Assembly (NCBI GenBank): GCA_020912385.1
Contig: CP087219.1
Location: 248,001 to 312,000 of the forward strand
DNA from: Neofusicoccum parvum
Taxonomy: Eukaryota > Ascomycota > Dothideomycetes > Botryosphaeriales > Botryosphaeriaceae
Reading direction: 5' to 3'
Length of the DNA: 64,000 nt
Shown here: piece by piece, positions 30,981-43,321 of the stretch
How positions within the stretch are numbered: position 1 is the stretch's first letter
How the letters are laid out: each line of letters opens with the position of its first letter
Notes under the pieces: model-generated
Databases searched by the model: none
The model's input: only the letters and a program-made list of their open reading frames with translations
Told to the model about the DNA's origin: nothing
Made by a program: the position numbers and the translations under genes

Positions 30981-33282
30981 CTACTCATTTGCGACACTAG
31001 GCGCTTCGGCTTGGAGTGTGGTTTGGTAAGAATACGCAACAATCGCGGCGGTAACGGCGAGTGCGACGACCCTGTATGCAAACGTCTTAGCAATCTGTGC
31101 AACTTGATGATGCGGACATGGCGGGCGAGCAAATTGGAGATCACTCCCAACGACCCCTTCGCGTCCAAACATCCAGTAAGACGAACAGAATGCTTACGTA
31201 GCACGTCCTTTTCCTCCGCACATTCGAGAAAACCACCTGACAACTGGTGCAAGCCAACTTCCGAACAAGTTGTTCCAGAACTTGATCAAGAATGAAGAGT
31301 GCCTGCTGTCCGGTGTGATCTTGACCGAATGGGAACTGGAAGGGCGGCCGACTTCATGCATGGAGGCAGATGAAGGCTTCGGCTGAGCTGGGCGCGGTTC
31401 AGAAGTCTCCGGGCGAATTTGTTGCGGCTCAGAAATCTCTGGATCAGCAGGCACCGACACATCTCTGGTACCATCAGTGTCGTGCGGTTGATCCTTGGAG
31501 TCCTTTGGACGCTCCGCAGTGACGGTAACAACGGAATCGGCACGGTCCAGTCTTGTGGCAGGCTCGTCGTTCTTGGGCGTCAACGGGGGCGTAGGAACAT
31601 TTGCGACAGGCACGGCGGGAATTGATTGCTCAGTAACAGCCTCCGTTGATTCAGAAGTGGAGGGCGTGGGCAGCGCATCGCCCTCTTCTTCCTCGGCTTC
31701 ATCCTCCCTAATCGAATGAAGTGGTGAAGGAGGTGGTAGGCTCTCCGCCGATGACGATCGCGATTTACTCTGACGCGGTGAAGACTCCTCGGGACCATCG
31801 GGAACAGTCTTGTCTTCCTCCATGCGATTCTCCAGCGCCTGAATATGCTCGTAGATTGTATCACGACGAGTTGGAAAAGGCTCAAGCGAAGGGTCGTTGA
31901 CGTCTTCCTCGTCCATCATATCCTTGAGCGATGTGTGGGATTTCGAGCGCGTTTGGGAGGGACTCCTCGGCGGACTGTCCGGTCTGGGCAAAGAAATGGA
32001 CTCGTGGCGGAACAGAGGCGTATCGCCATCGTACTCCACGGTCTCAAAGTCTGTCGACGCAATGGCATCTTCGTCACTTTCGCTTCCTTCGCTCGACACA
32101 GGTGCGGCTTTTTCGTGAGGAAGAAGTGGCGCTTCATCTTCAACATCACCGAAGGCCTCGTGTGGTAGCAAGGGCGAGTGATCATCTGATGGAGCGGGTT
32201 CAGCCGGAACAGCTTGCGGCTTCGAGTCGAGCGTGTCAATATGTAGAGTCGATAGCTCCTTCGGGTCCTCAACATCACCAGTGATGATGACCTCGTCCGG
32301 CTCTGCGTCCGCGGCTCTTTTCTCGTGTGCATCCTTCTGACCTTGAGTTGCGTGATCTCCCAAGTCATCACCATGTACAGGAGAGCCATCAGTCTTCTCG
32401 ATGATGACGGCAGGTACAGGCACATGGTCATGCGTCTCAGGTTCGGCATGGCTCGAAGTAGCTTCTGCAGTTTCATATTCAGCATCTGGCTCAGCGTCTG
32501 CAGCGCGCACTGCAGAATCTTCTTCCAGACTGGTAGACTCCTTGCCGCCATAGACAGGCTGGTCCGCATCGGGGGCTTTATCCACAACAGTGATAGGTAT
32601 GGGGCCTTGTGCAGGGTCATGCGGAGACGTACTGCCTTCAGCATCCTGGAGCATGCCATTGGTATGCAGGTCTTCAGCAGCAACTTCAGGATCAGAGGAC
32701 GGCCTTTTCATGGACGAAGCCTCGTCCCTGTCGAGCGTCGGAGACAGCAGCGGCTTGACAGTCAAGAGGTTGTTGCGGTTGCCGGCATCGTCACATACTA
32801 CATTGCACGTTAGTGATCGCTGCTGCAGGGGGCCGGCAAGACCTACCTATCGGCGCGCCCTCATCACACACCCACCAATCGCCATGACCGAGCCTAAACT
32901 TGTACTGGTACTCGCCCGACTCGACGGCATCAAACTTCTTCTCAAAGACGAGGTCGCCTGACGCGGTGCGCTCGTCCTTCAAGTCCATTTCCACCGGCTG
33001 CCATGATGGATTTGTGAGAGACGAGGCGACGTAGACCGGTGGATGCGTGCCCGGCACGGAGAAGGTAATTGTGACTGGGACCTTGGGCCTGGAGAGATCC
33101 ATTTCGTCTGCGGAGGAGCCTCGACTGAGGTAGTGAGAGGGGCGATGGAGTCTGAAGGAGCTCTTCGAAGCAGCGTGCCTGATGGTTTGGGGAGGCCTGG
33201 TGGTGCCGCGGAGGTCAGCCTCGGAAGCAGCGGGTCTTAGATAGAGTGCCCGGCGCTTGGGGGGTTGCTTGTGGAGGGGCAT
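30981..33282 (-). CDS. CBM48/AMPK-type glycogen-binding protein with C-terminal membrane anchor, 708 aa
   Basis: Three exons (33282-32847, 32797-31198, 31071-30981) encode 708 residues. The AMPK1-CBM/CBM48 fold lies at about 65-160 (VPVTITFSVPG, SWQPVEMDL, EYQYKFRLGHGDWWVC). A long acidic, disordered middle holds repeated short motifs (PLLPHE twice, then PLFRHE). The last exon encodes a hydrophobic helix (VVALAVTAAIVAYSY) close to the C-terminus, as in tail-anchored proteins. CBM48 modules bind glycogen or related glucans, and the anchor suggests tethering to ER or another membrane; this is inference. Introns are GTAGGT...ATGTAG and GTAAGC...ATACAG. The start is uncertain: ATG 33102 (MDLSRPK, just before the domain) is an alternative to 33282. 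Confidence 0.82.
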
Positions 33283-34924
33283 TTGGAACGAAAGAGATGT
33301 GCGTTGTCAAAGCGTATGGGGTGAGCAATGAGGATAGACGTGCGTCGTAGGGTCGGTGCGGGAGAATTGGGCGCGCAGAGAACTGTCAACTTACCAGCGG
33401 TGAGAACAATGAGTGCTGCTGCTCTGTCGCTCAAGCGGCGCCTGCTGTATGTGAAGCTGGAGAGTGTTCGTGGGGAAGCCGGCAGTGAGGTGTCAGGGCA
33501 ATGAGGCGTTGGTTTTGGGGGAAGGTTGCGGTGGTTGACTTGGCAGGCGCGGAGGCCGGCGAACCATGGTTCTTGTTATCCTTGGGTCGGCATGAGGGTC
33601 AGCGAAGGCGGGCGTGGTGCAGCGTTGCGGTTCTGGGTAGCTTGTTGGGCTGCGTGCAGGGATAGGTGCGCGGCGTGCATGCAAGCTTGGGGCCGGGGGC
33701 GCACGCCCGGACTGCGATGCCCAGCCAGAGCCCAAGCGCCCAAGGCCCGCGCCTCCGCCATGCACCTACGCCATCTGCCATCCATCGCCTGCGCCTGAGT
33801 CCTGAGAAGCCGCGCACACGAGCCCTCGCGTCCTGCCCTGGCGGCCGCGCTTGCGCAACTGTGACGTCTCACGCCATTGCCATGGCCCAGCTGCGTGCGC
33901 GCTGGAATCCGGCCAGCCGCATTCCTTTGATGCTCACTAGCAGCGCCCCAGCCCCTGTGCAGGCCGTTGCGAGGCGTCCGGAGCAGGCTGGCGTGCATCC
34001 CGCGAGCCACTCCACACCCTGCACTCGCCACACCTGCTCCGTCGCTCCGTCACTATTTCTTCATCTCACGCCTCACTCCTCGGCCCGACCCCACGTCTTT
34101 CGCATGCAGACGGCCGTCAGGATGCCAGCTGCCGGCTGCGCCGCGCCGTGGGGAGGGCTCCGGGCCCGCCCAACCACGTTCGCTGCCCTGCCTCTGCTGC
34201 CCTGCAGTGCCTGCCTCGCACAGAGCAGCGTCATCTGAACACCTGCACCCAGAGCCTGCTTCCCAGGCCGGGCTCTGCGCGACGCGTGCCACCGCCTGCC
34301 ACCTGCCACCCGACACTTCATCTCCAGCACATCTTGCTCCGCCCAGCTGCTGAGATCTGCCCGACCAGCCAACTGTCAGCGCCGTGATCTCCAAGAGGCC
34401 AATCATCCGGTTTGCTCACCGTTTGGTGGCCCGGCTGAGCCGCGCCGTGTGCGAGGGATTGTCGTTCCGCCGTTTGAGGCTGAATCCCCCGTGCCAGCTG
34501 CATTCCGCGTGCGAGTCAACGTTGCCTGTGGCACAAAAATCACGATTCAGCTGAAAATCACAAGCACCAACACAGCATCGCTCAGTGGCCCTTGTCCCTA
34601 CTATCAGGGACCTTCCATGTTGATGAGATGTGTTGTACTGAGCAATAAAGGAAAGTTGATAATAATTGGGCCGCGAGCTGCACGCTGACAGACAGCTGAA
34701 TCATGTTCCACATACAGTCGCCGCTTCACCCACATCATGTCTCATTCAGGCCAGTCACACAATATCACTTATTGCAGCATTTTGATTGGTCTACGGTCGC
34801 ATAATCCCGTGAAGTTTCGCTGTCTTCCTGCCTCTATTTCAGTCTATTCTCTATACTTTCTCACAGCTTCCCAACTTGTCATCGGCTTCACCCAGATCCA
34901 CCTGGACCTGGCAAACTATACTTA
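33283..34924. other. Intergenic, 1.6 kb
   Basis: Upstream region of the CBM48 gene, downstream of the Trk gene. Open frames of 100-190 codons on several strands are Pro/Ala/Arg/His-rich and overlap one another, as expected from GC-rich non-coding DNA. Nothing supported. Confidence 0.5.
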
Positions 34925-37394
34925 TTAGCTCGTGTGGGCACGTTTCAAGTTTGCCTTTTCATCAATCTTCTCAACCTCCGACCAAGCCACGGACACGCTC
35001 TTGCCATCATGCTCGCTCAGGACATCAGCCGGCAGCTGGATGGCACGGTCCAAGGCATACGGCAGTCCTCTGTGGCGACCTCTGATCATCATCGCACAAA
35101 TGACCAGCTTGCTAAACGTCGTGAATTGACCGCTCAGCGAAGTAAGCACGGTAGGGTATCCAAGGCTCAACCCTACGTTTCCGTACGCGGACACAACCTC
35201 GAAGAAGATGGGGAAGACCTGGAACGCCGGGTCGGCCTGGTCCATGATGCGGTCGGCCTCGGCGATGGTGATGCAGAATATGCCGAGGAAGACGTACCAC
35301 AAGTCGAAGCTCAGCTGATTTTGCAAGTGGTTGCGCAGATATGACACCGCTGAAGTGGAGTCTTCGGGCTCCGGATCCGGCGCGTAGACTCCCAGCGAGC
35401 GCTCCTCGTACGTGTTGGACGAGCGCACGGCGATGGCGATTGGGAAGACGGAGACGTACATCATGACCAGCAGGCTGAACTGAACGCCCGGGTGCACGTT
35501 GGCCAGGTTGAACGTCGCCGTGCCCGTGTGCCGCGAAGACGCCGCCTGGAATAGGGCGGCAAGGACGCGCGGGCCGCCGGGGAGGTTGTTGACCGCCGGG
35601 TTGTGCAGGTCCAGCACAACGATCAGCAGCGTGTCGACGAAGTTCATGACGAAGAGGATCCCGAACAGGATCCACGTCGGCCGGCTGGGAAAGAGCAGCG
35701 TGTAGCACCGGCGCGGGTGGTCCAGGAGGAAGTTCAGTGGCTCCTGCATCGACGAGTTTCGCGGCAACAGCTTGGCCATGGTCCAGATTAGGAGACGCAG
35801 GAGGCAGGGGTAGATCGTATTGCCGGCGAACGCGAGGAAGGTCATCACGAGCATGGGAAAGGTCGCATCTTGAAAGGTAATCATCGAATCTGGCGTCAGT
35901 GTGTAGCCCAAGTTATTGACCATCGTCTGCGCGGAGTAGATTCCCCTGGAGCGGACCCCCAAGTCAGTAAGGCATAGTCTGAACTCAGAGGAGCGAAAAT
36001 AGCTCACCACCAGGTCTTGCCTTGCCCACATTCGGCCAAGTAGTCACGGTACTTGCTGTCGGCGGTCTGGATCCATCCAGCCAGACAAATCGCACCGAAT
36101 ATGTGAAGGCCGAAAAAGTAGGCTGGTACACTTTAATTGCACTGTCAAAATTAAAAGGGAACTGAGCTCATACCAGTGACAATCTTGAGCAATAACTTCA
36201 AGCTCCGATACTCAATTCCGCCCAACTGCTCCCTGTCTTCAGCCGACAAGTTGTAGAACCGAGAATTCCGGCCAATGGTGGCCTGTCGGGACAGATATGG
36301 CATCCTTGTCATGGAATGCCGCGACATAGACCCGGAACGACGAGATTGCGGCCTGTGGGCGTTCGGGTCACTGCCGAGTACGAACATGGAAGAGGCGACC
36401 CGCTCGATGGAAGTTGCGCTCGTAATGCCGCTCATTCCGACACGGGTGCGGCGCCGGGTCAGTCCGGTCGGCTCATAGTCCGCAGTCGTGATCCTCATGA
36501 TCTTATCGTCGTCTTCGTCACTCATCACGTCGTTCACTTCCTCGAGCGGCCGGCCGCGTTCGCGCTCCCGGGGAGACGGGACACGGAGAGCCTTCTCGTT
36601 GCGCGGAGGACGCGTTCCTTCGGCAAAGACGATCTGCGCCGGGGCAATCTTTTGCGCATCGGCAGCGTTCTCGACACGTTTGTTGTCATCGATGGCAGTT
36701 TCTTGCCTATGGTCCTGGCTCTCTTTTCTCGGTTTGCCCGCGGAAGATGCGTCCTCGCCAACCCCACCATCGGCCAGCTTTCCCAGAATGCGCCGGCCAG
36801 ACGAACGCTGTACCTGCGCCTCGATATCCTTCTCCACGGCTGTCGATATCGACTCGCTCGGGACAGGGCGTAGGATAGTGGGTGCTTATGTTTGGGTTCT
36901 GCAGTCAGCAAATACCCCCCGAGGAAACAGCAAGCCACAGCACAGAGGCATTTTTTAGAAGCAGGATACACTCACCAATCTGCTTCAGTCGCTTCTCAAA
37001 CCAGTACAAACGGACGACTACGACGATGATGTTCACAAACCCGATGTTGGTGACGGTTGGGATGAAGTAGAGGACGAGCTGCTGGTAGGTTTTTAGGGCT
37101 TTGACATCGATGCTAACAATGCACGTCAGCAAAGATATCTGGCTGTAGGTGGCAAGGGGTGTAACGCACGTATTCAAGCCCGACTCTGTGGTAGCGCTCA
37201 CTCCGAAGAAGTAGGCGTCAACGGCTGGCACATTGCCGTAGGGGTAGATAACGATGAGCGCGAGGATTCCGAGGACGATTATGTAGGCGTCTGCAGAAGC
37301 GGGTTAGGAAAGAGAATTGTGGACTTGCGCGTAAAAGTGCGCAGGTGGTAACTTAACAATGCAAAGTCACGAAATTTAGCGGTGGCTTCCACAT
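34925..37394 (-). CDS. Trk/HKT-family potassium transporter, 713 aa
   Basis: Six exons (37394-37358, 37290-37170, 37112-36976, 36884-36174, 36122-36008, 35945-34925) encode 713 residues. The N-terminus 'MWKPPLNFVTLHYAYI' fits Trk proteins. Pore-loop blocks are visible: SATTESGLNT, then QTMVNNLGYTLTP and SAYGNVGLSLGYP. A cytosolic loop of about 235 residues, encoded mostly by exon 4, is charged and Ser/Arg-rich, as in Trk1 but much shorter. Multiple hydrophobic helices flank the pore loops. Trk transporters carry high-affinity K+ uptake in the plasma membrane. All five introns are GT-AG, and each restores the family reading frame (for example LH|Y, GLN|T, VD-type junction at T|IDVKALKTYQQ). 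Confidence 0.92.
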
Positions 37395-38060
37395 GATTGG
37401 TTTTGGTTCTACCGGAGACAGCTGAAGGGGGACGATTGTACAGTGCAATGGGAAGTCGTCTTTTTTTTCCTGCGGGAGGGGGAAGCGAAAACCAACGAGG
37501 GTCTTGAGGCAATTTCGAAATATGCCGCACGCCAGCACCAAGTCAGACTGAGGAGTATATAAGTGAGATTTGAAGAAGGCGGAGCAATGCTCGGCATGGC
37601 CAAGAACGGCGGCCTATTGGAAAAATCGCGCAAGGCGGCGAGGCTGCACGCGGGATGCTTCGCGGGGTCACGCGGGTGCGATACTTGTTTCTTCAGCAAC
37701 TTGGACGAAGGTCAACATCTCTCTTCTATCAAGTCAACAAAGACGAAATAATGGTTTGCAGTAAAGTGTGGAGCCGTCGAGAGTCCTACCCGGACGGTTG
37801 GGCGGACGGGCTTCGTTTAGGCTTTCGATGACGTAGCTTCTAGGGCGCTTGCCCCACGGGGAATTAGACCAGGAAACTAGTCCGACTTCCTACACAAGAG
37901 CAATCAGCTGCTCCTCACGAGAAGCATCTCACATACGCCAACGACAGCCTCGTGCCCAAATGGGCTCGCAGACCAATGCGCCTGTAGCTTTACTTTTTCC
38001 GGAATTCTTCCCATCCACACCACCATCCTCTCCCAACCCCCCACGCCCCTCAGCCTGAGA
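37395..38060. other. Intergenic, 666 bp
   Basis: Promoter side of the Trk gene and 3' side of the alpha/beta hydrolase gene. Nothing else seen. Confidence 0.5.
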
Positions 38061-39253
38061 CTATGCGCTCGCCAACCACCTTACCGCCTCCACCAGGTCC
38101 TCCTCCCACGCCTTTGATACCGGCAAATCCGGACAGGTTGTCCAGAAGCCGTGCGGCAATCCGGAATACACGAGCAGCCGCGTCTGCACGCCCGCCTCTT
38201 TGAGCAGCTGCTCGAACAGCAACCCCTCATCGCGCCGCGGGTCCCAGCCGCAGACCTGGAAGAGCGCTTTCTGAGCCAGGCCCGCATGGGACGGGAAACG
38301 TAGGGGCGAGAGCCGGCGGTCCGAGGGCGGAGCGCCGTACTTGGCTGCGCGGGGAGGAGTCAGTGACGCTGCCGTCTCTCACGACGGGGCTGGGGGCATC
38401 GACTCACCGGCGAAATAGTCGATGCTCTTCCGCGTCAGCCCCGGGGCGTCGGTGATCTCGTCGACGCTCAGGATGCGTTCCGCGTACTGCTCGGGCCGCG
38501 CGGAGGGGTGGCAGACGCTGGGCGCGATGAACATCAGGCCCGTCAGCGGGGGCGACAGCTTCTCGGAGCTCTCGGTCGGGTCGTCGTGGCCGGCGAAGAA
38601 GTGCGAGAGGCCGGCCGTGAAGTTTGCGCCTGCTGAGGTGCCGCCGAGGATGAAGCCTTTGGTCGGATCGACGGAGAGTTGCTTTTGCGCGGCGGGAGAA
38701 GCGGCCTGGAGATGAAGAGGGCTCCGGAGTCAGCTTTATTGCTTTGTTCTTCTTCGGCTCCTGTGGAGGTTGACTTGCCCATTTGACAACGTCGTAACTG
38801 TCCTGCCACCCGATGGGGAACTTGTTCTCGGGCGCCAGCCGGTACTCAACGTTTAGGACTACAACACCGCACCGCAGGGCTACGGCGCGGCACGACCGGT
38901 CGTCGGTCTCTAGGCCGCCGGTGACGAAACCTCCTCCGTGGAGGTAGATGACCAGAGGAATCAGCTCGTCGGCTTTCTTGTCGGATGGCCTGTACGAGCG
39001 GATGAGCACCGGATGCCCATCCCGTGCGGACACATTGAATTCTGAGATTTCGAGGTCGTCTTGTGGTTTGATGAGATGATGTTCACGGTTCATACCCTCA
39101 ACGCGCGTGTCTGGAGGTAGGTTGTTCGGGAACTGCGCAGGCCACAGTCAGCATGGTGTTGGCAAGCTCAAAGCGATGAACTGAATGGTCAAGGACGAAG
39201 CGTACGTCTTCCCATTGCTCATCGGGAATTGCATAGTGCCTATACTCTGCCAT
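38061..39253 (-). CDS. Alpha/beta hydrolase fold-3 (esterase/lipase, HSL-like), 327 aa
   Basis: Four exons (39253-39206, 39132-38779, 38705-38408, 38344-38061) encode 327 residues starting MAEYRHYAIP. The oxyanion-hole motif HGGGF is at 81-85, the nucleophile elbow GGTSAG carries Ser158, and the later residues CGWDPRRDE (Asp) and GLPHGFW (His) complete the predicted triad. This is the hormone-sensitive-lipase-like esterase family; the substrate is unknown. No signal peptide is seen, so it is probably cytosolic. Intron 2 (38778-38706) has a GC donor with otherwise perfect consensus (tgg|gcaagt ... ctccag); the GT alternatives nearby break the frame. The first exon is only 16 codons and would be missed by ORF-based calling. 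Confidence 0.9.
38706..38778 (-). other. GC-AG intron in the alpha/beta hydrolase gene
   Basis: 73 bases, donor GCAAGT, acceptor CTCCAG. Splicing joins 'DVVKW' to 'AASPAAQ' and keeps the frame into the GTSAG block. Confidence 0.75.
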
Positions 39254-40065
39254 CTTGGTTCCGCAGGTTTTCCTTTTTCTTTTTGCTTTCGCGTGTTTTC
39301 TTGCGTCCGAAAGCTGCAGAACCCCGCTTCTTATCCCCGCACCAGATGCCTAACCACCTCGCCTACGAAGGACTCTGAATTCTTCACAAACTTCTGCCCA
39401 CTTTACCGTTGAAGTCACAGATTACAAGCTAATGGAAAGGAAAGAAGACAACTGCCTTAACTTCCGTCACGACATCGGAAGTCCCACTGATCATCGTGTC
39501 TTCGCATTCGCTTAGACCTCGTTGTTGCCGGCATACCACAAAAAGACTTAGCGAGCAAGAAATTGCCTTCCCGACGTTGCAGTTGCATCTGCAGATCACT
39601 TGCAAACGAAAAGCATGCTGTGCCAAAGGATCTAGCGCCAGTGCATCTAATCAATCAGACAATCTTGGTCCGCGAATCAAGTGGGTATGTGCTCGTGAGC
39701 GCCATCAAGGGCTTTCCTATTTCGGTAATCCGATCCACTGATGATTTCTGCTGACCAAACGGGTTTTAATTTTGGGTGGCCACAAAATGGACGGAGTGCA
39801 TTGAGCAAAGCACAACCTGCTCTGAAGTGGGGTTTCAGTCGTCCGCCCTTATCAAATCAGTGGATCTATCCGTCTATGGCGCTCTTTCTACCACTCTGCG
39901 CTACCGGCAGAGAAAACTCTTGTTGCTTGGCATCGTGAGGTTTCAGCAAGAGAAGTGCCGGCCAAGGATGCATTGTCTTTTGGACTTATATGCGGAGGGG
40001 GTTTCCTTGGCTTTGCCGTATGGGTCTTCTCTAACCCTTCGAACTCCTCCGCCAAGTCAAATCGC
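39254..40065. other. Intergenic, 812 bp
   Basis: Upstream of the hydrolase gene and of the transporter relic. Nothing supported. Confidence 0.5.
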
Positions 40066-40250
40066 AATGGCTCCGCACACTACCGTCTCTGAGGAGCCAC
40101 AGCCCCCCTCGTCGTATCAGATGGATAACAAATATGTCGAGCGTGAAATAACTGGACCGGCTGCTGAGGATGAAGATCTCGAGAATGACTTGGAGACGGA
40201 GAATGCACAGCATGGTGTCGAGAAGATTGAGGCCGTGACGACGCTATGAT
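40066..40250 (+). pseudogene. N-terminal relic of an MFS siderophore transporter
   Basis: About 60 codons from ATG 40066 give MAPHTTVSEE, an acidic segment and 'GVEKIEAVTTL', the block that in fungal siderophore-iron MFS transporters comes just before the first membrane helix. A TGA (40247-40249) stands exactly where the family has Trp (TTLW), consistent with a TGG-to-TGA change, and the frame continues 'SEKILWIT' before more stops. The membrane domain is absent downstream. The identification rests on a short block and is moderately sure. Confidence 0.5.
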
Positions 40251-40776
40251 CAGAGAAGATCCTTTGGATTACCTAGACAATTTAAGTTTGTTCCAGCGAG
40301 ACACTCATGTTCCACGTCACGAAGCATTGCACTATGCTTCCAAAAATAAAAGACTCGCCACTGTTGCCTTGATTTCATTGCTCCGCGCCTCGATGAACCC
40401 TTTACTTCTTACGGGAGCGGCATGATGTCGATGTGCTTTCTCTTCTGGTCTTCTACTAATCTCAGGTCTATCACAGCTTCTGGATCATCTTCCTTAAGAA
40501 GTCCCTGAACGCCATGACTGCCACATCTCTCTCCGCCTACGCCACATCATCCTTCAAATCGCACTCTTTGCCCTCAATACTGACTATAACCAATTCCATG
40601 GCTTTCCCGGTTTCGATGCTTATTGATGCCTCCAGTCATGCCAAAAGACATCGTTTGTGGTAGTTTTGAATGTCTGATCCTCGGCAGAGATGACGAAATA
40701 GTAGTATTTCCGTAAGTCTACACGAATGAGCAATCGAAAAAGCACATGCAGCCACCCCGAAGTAATTACAGTATTT
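40251..40776. other. Intergenic, about 530 bp
   Basis: Between the transporter relic and the 3' end of the cullin gene. No transporter helices could be read here in any frame. Confidence 0.45.
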
Positions 40777-43321
40777 CTACGCAAGGTATTCAATACAGTC
40801 ATCCGAAAGTCTTCGAAGGAACTCTTTGTCCACGAGGATATCGATGGAGCTTTTCGCGGCTGACGTAGAGAGTTCAAATTGGGTTGCGAGCTGTTTCTTC
40901 GCTTCGAATATGAGTTCGGTAAACGACGATTTCTTCCGAGCCTTCATGATACGGACAATAGCACACTGTAGTTCAAGTGATAATTAGCCCTTGTTCAGAG
41001 AGCTGGTAAGGTTCTCCATTACCTGAGTTTGCATCCTCCTGTGCTCCATATCTGCTTTACGCCCGCACTCAATCTCCTTGCGCTTCTTGCTCTTGATCGT
41101 GACAATCAGGTTATTCTTGACTTTGTTGCTCTTGAATCCGTAGTTTATGGAAAACTTGACATCGCCAGTGTCCGGTACAGTTTGGCGACTAAGCACTCTT
41201 GACTTGACAAGTTTGTCCAATGACGGATCGAGAGTCTCCTGTGGGAGCTTGGTTGCGGCTACAATATCCCGGTACGGAAGCTGGTCGCTGCTGTTGAACA
41301 ACAGCAAAATAGCCATTTGGTGAGTTGAAGTTTGAAATATGCATGGCTTCTGTGAACTTTGCATGAAGCAATTCGCTTGAAGCTCCCCTCTGCAGAGATC
41401 CCACAACCACGTTAATTTCCGTCCTTTGTGCTGGCTGTCGTAGAACCCAGTGAATCTCTCGCACATCTCGGAAACCTCTACCGGAGGTACGAAGGAAGTG
41501 TCACCCAGGCTGAGGGGCCAGGAACCTTGGTGGAGAACGTGAAAAGAGGTGTCCACGGTTTGGCCTTGAGAGGTTTCTTCACTGGGGGACTGCCAATTTT
41601 TGAAGGATAGACTCAGCTCGTGAGAACGTGACTTGTCTTGAAGCATGCGTTGCAACCGAGCAGCAAAAGTCCCTCCGTACATATTGAGGAATTTACTGAT
41701 GACAATCCGGTCAACACTCTCCGATGAAGCACTGCTTCGGAGCAGATGCTTAGCGAAATGGCGGGAGAAAGACCTCTCGAAAACGTCCTTGTCGATGATG
41801 TACTCGAGTAGAGTCATCTATGCCCAGGTTAGTTGCTTGCGCTTTATCCAACACATATACCACGTACAATCTTCTGTAACTCTGAATCGACTTCGTTGAT
41901 GCCCGACTGTGTGCTTGAGAGGATGATGTTTATGTATTCAGCAACCATCTCGGCCGAAAGATGTGATCCATTCTGGCAAAATTTGTTCTCGTTGACAACC
42001 TTTCGGCATGCCGTTTCAAAGAATCTCCCAAACTCGATGTCATCGTTGAAAGCTTTGCTAAGAAGATCCTTCATGGGCATTATGCAGGCGAGTAGCGTTG
42101 ACACATAAGCTTTCGAGTCCAATTTGTTTTCTTCATGTGGCGCATTTTCCATGGCAGCAAGCCCCGAACTTTGGACGTAGTCTCCAAAAGGATGGTGGAG
42201 GCGATCTAACCCTCCAGGTAGCCGGGCCAAGAGCCTGTAGATCCTGGACAGCATCACATCATCCCTGAGTTCCAGTCGTTCTTGGAATTCATCGCAAATT
42301 ATGTCAAGGTGGTCATTGATGAAAGCTTTCTCGCAAGCGGTGATCATGGGAGCCAAGATACCATCCAGAAGATACAGTGGCACATGGCCCTGCTCTCCTA
42401 GTAGTCGTGCCTCGGTCTGTTCCATCGTCAGCAGAAGTCCGTGACGGCCATGTTCAGTGGTGACAGACAATCTCGAGATATTTTGCCGTGCTCGTCTCTG
42501 AAAGTAGTAAAGCCGACTCTTTCTGGAGGAGTTCGTACGTAGCTTGTAGAATTGCATCCAGAACTTCTCGGTGCAGAATGATACCTTGTCCTTGGCTGAT
42601 TTGCGTATCGCGTAGATCTTCCCAACTCAAGTCCACTTTATGTGCCAAATAAGTTCGTGCTCTGGAAAAATATGGTCAAACACTTACTAATAGAATCGAA
42701 GAACCTTCGAAGTACAGAGCTCGCTCCATACTCTCCGTTCCTTTGTTTTGAGATCTCATCCAACACAGCATTGATTGCCCTCTCCCGCAAATTTTCAAAT
42801 ACAACCTCCTTCCATCGCAGCATGCATAGATCGTATACAATATGCACGTCGATTCTGCCCTCGTCTTGTGCATAACGAATGCCATGTCTGTTGAGATATC
42901 TGAAACAGTGATTCAAGTATGTTGCATGATGGCGAAATTGCTCCCACTCTTTCCCCAGATGACCCACAAGGATTTCTTTGGAACATGCTTGAGACCTTTC
43001 TCGAACATCTTCAAGGAGACCTCTGAAAGCTTCGTCCACCTCTTTATACATCAGTAGTTGCGCATCAAAGTTCGCCTTTCTGTCGCGATGGTTCGTAGAG
43101 CGATTGTGAATTCCGGTATACCATTCCATGTAAGTTTTCATGTCTAAACCATCACCAAGATCCGTGCGAACAATAGATCTAATAAAATTAGAGCTATCAT
43201 TTGATCAGCGCTTGGTCTCTCAGGGCTTACATCCAAGGTAATCGAGAATGGAGTGATAATAAAGGCACAGGAAAGATTGGGTTTGGACATACCTTTTCCC
43301 CAGGCGCTGTTTTGGACTCAT
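40777..43321 (-). CDS. Divergent Cul1-like cullin, 744 aa
   Basis: Six exons (43321-43293, 43193-42688, 42635-42469, 42416-41868, 41817-41023, 40965-40777) encode 744 residues, normal cullin length. The N-terminal repeats read 'LDMKTYMEWYTGIHN' and 'YLNRHGIRYAQDEGR', closest to Cul1. The cullin homology region shows 'YIIDKDVFERSFSRHFAKHLL' (in two pieces, YIIDKDVF and FAKHLL) and 'GRKLTWLWDL'. The C-terminal winged helix has the neddylation site 'IVRIMKARK' (Lys690) and ends EYLA. Cullins scaffold RING ubiquitin ligases; Cul1 pairs with Skp1 and F-box proteins. Several normally strict positions differ, so this looks like a paralogue rather than the main Cul1. The first exon (10 codons) and the exon 2-3 join (52-bp intron, acceptor cataaag) are the least certain parts. 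Its start faces a HET gene 339 bp away. Confidence 0.85.

Noticed and set aside
33493..34406. Several 100-190 codon ORFs on both strands
   Set aside because: They overlap each other in different frames, are dominated by Pro/Ala/Arg/His, and have no domain, signal or splice-consistent frame; GC-rich non-coding DNA explains them.
42636..42687. Frameshift in the cullin gene near 42.65 kb
   Set aside because: A 52-bp intron with a GTAAGT donor and AAG acceptor restores the frame (FFDSI joined to MDLSW), so no mutation is needed.
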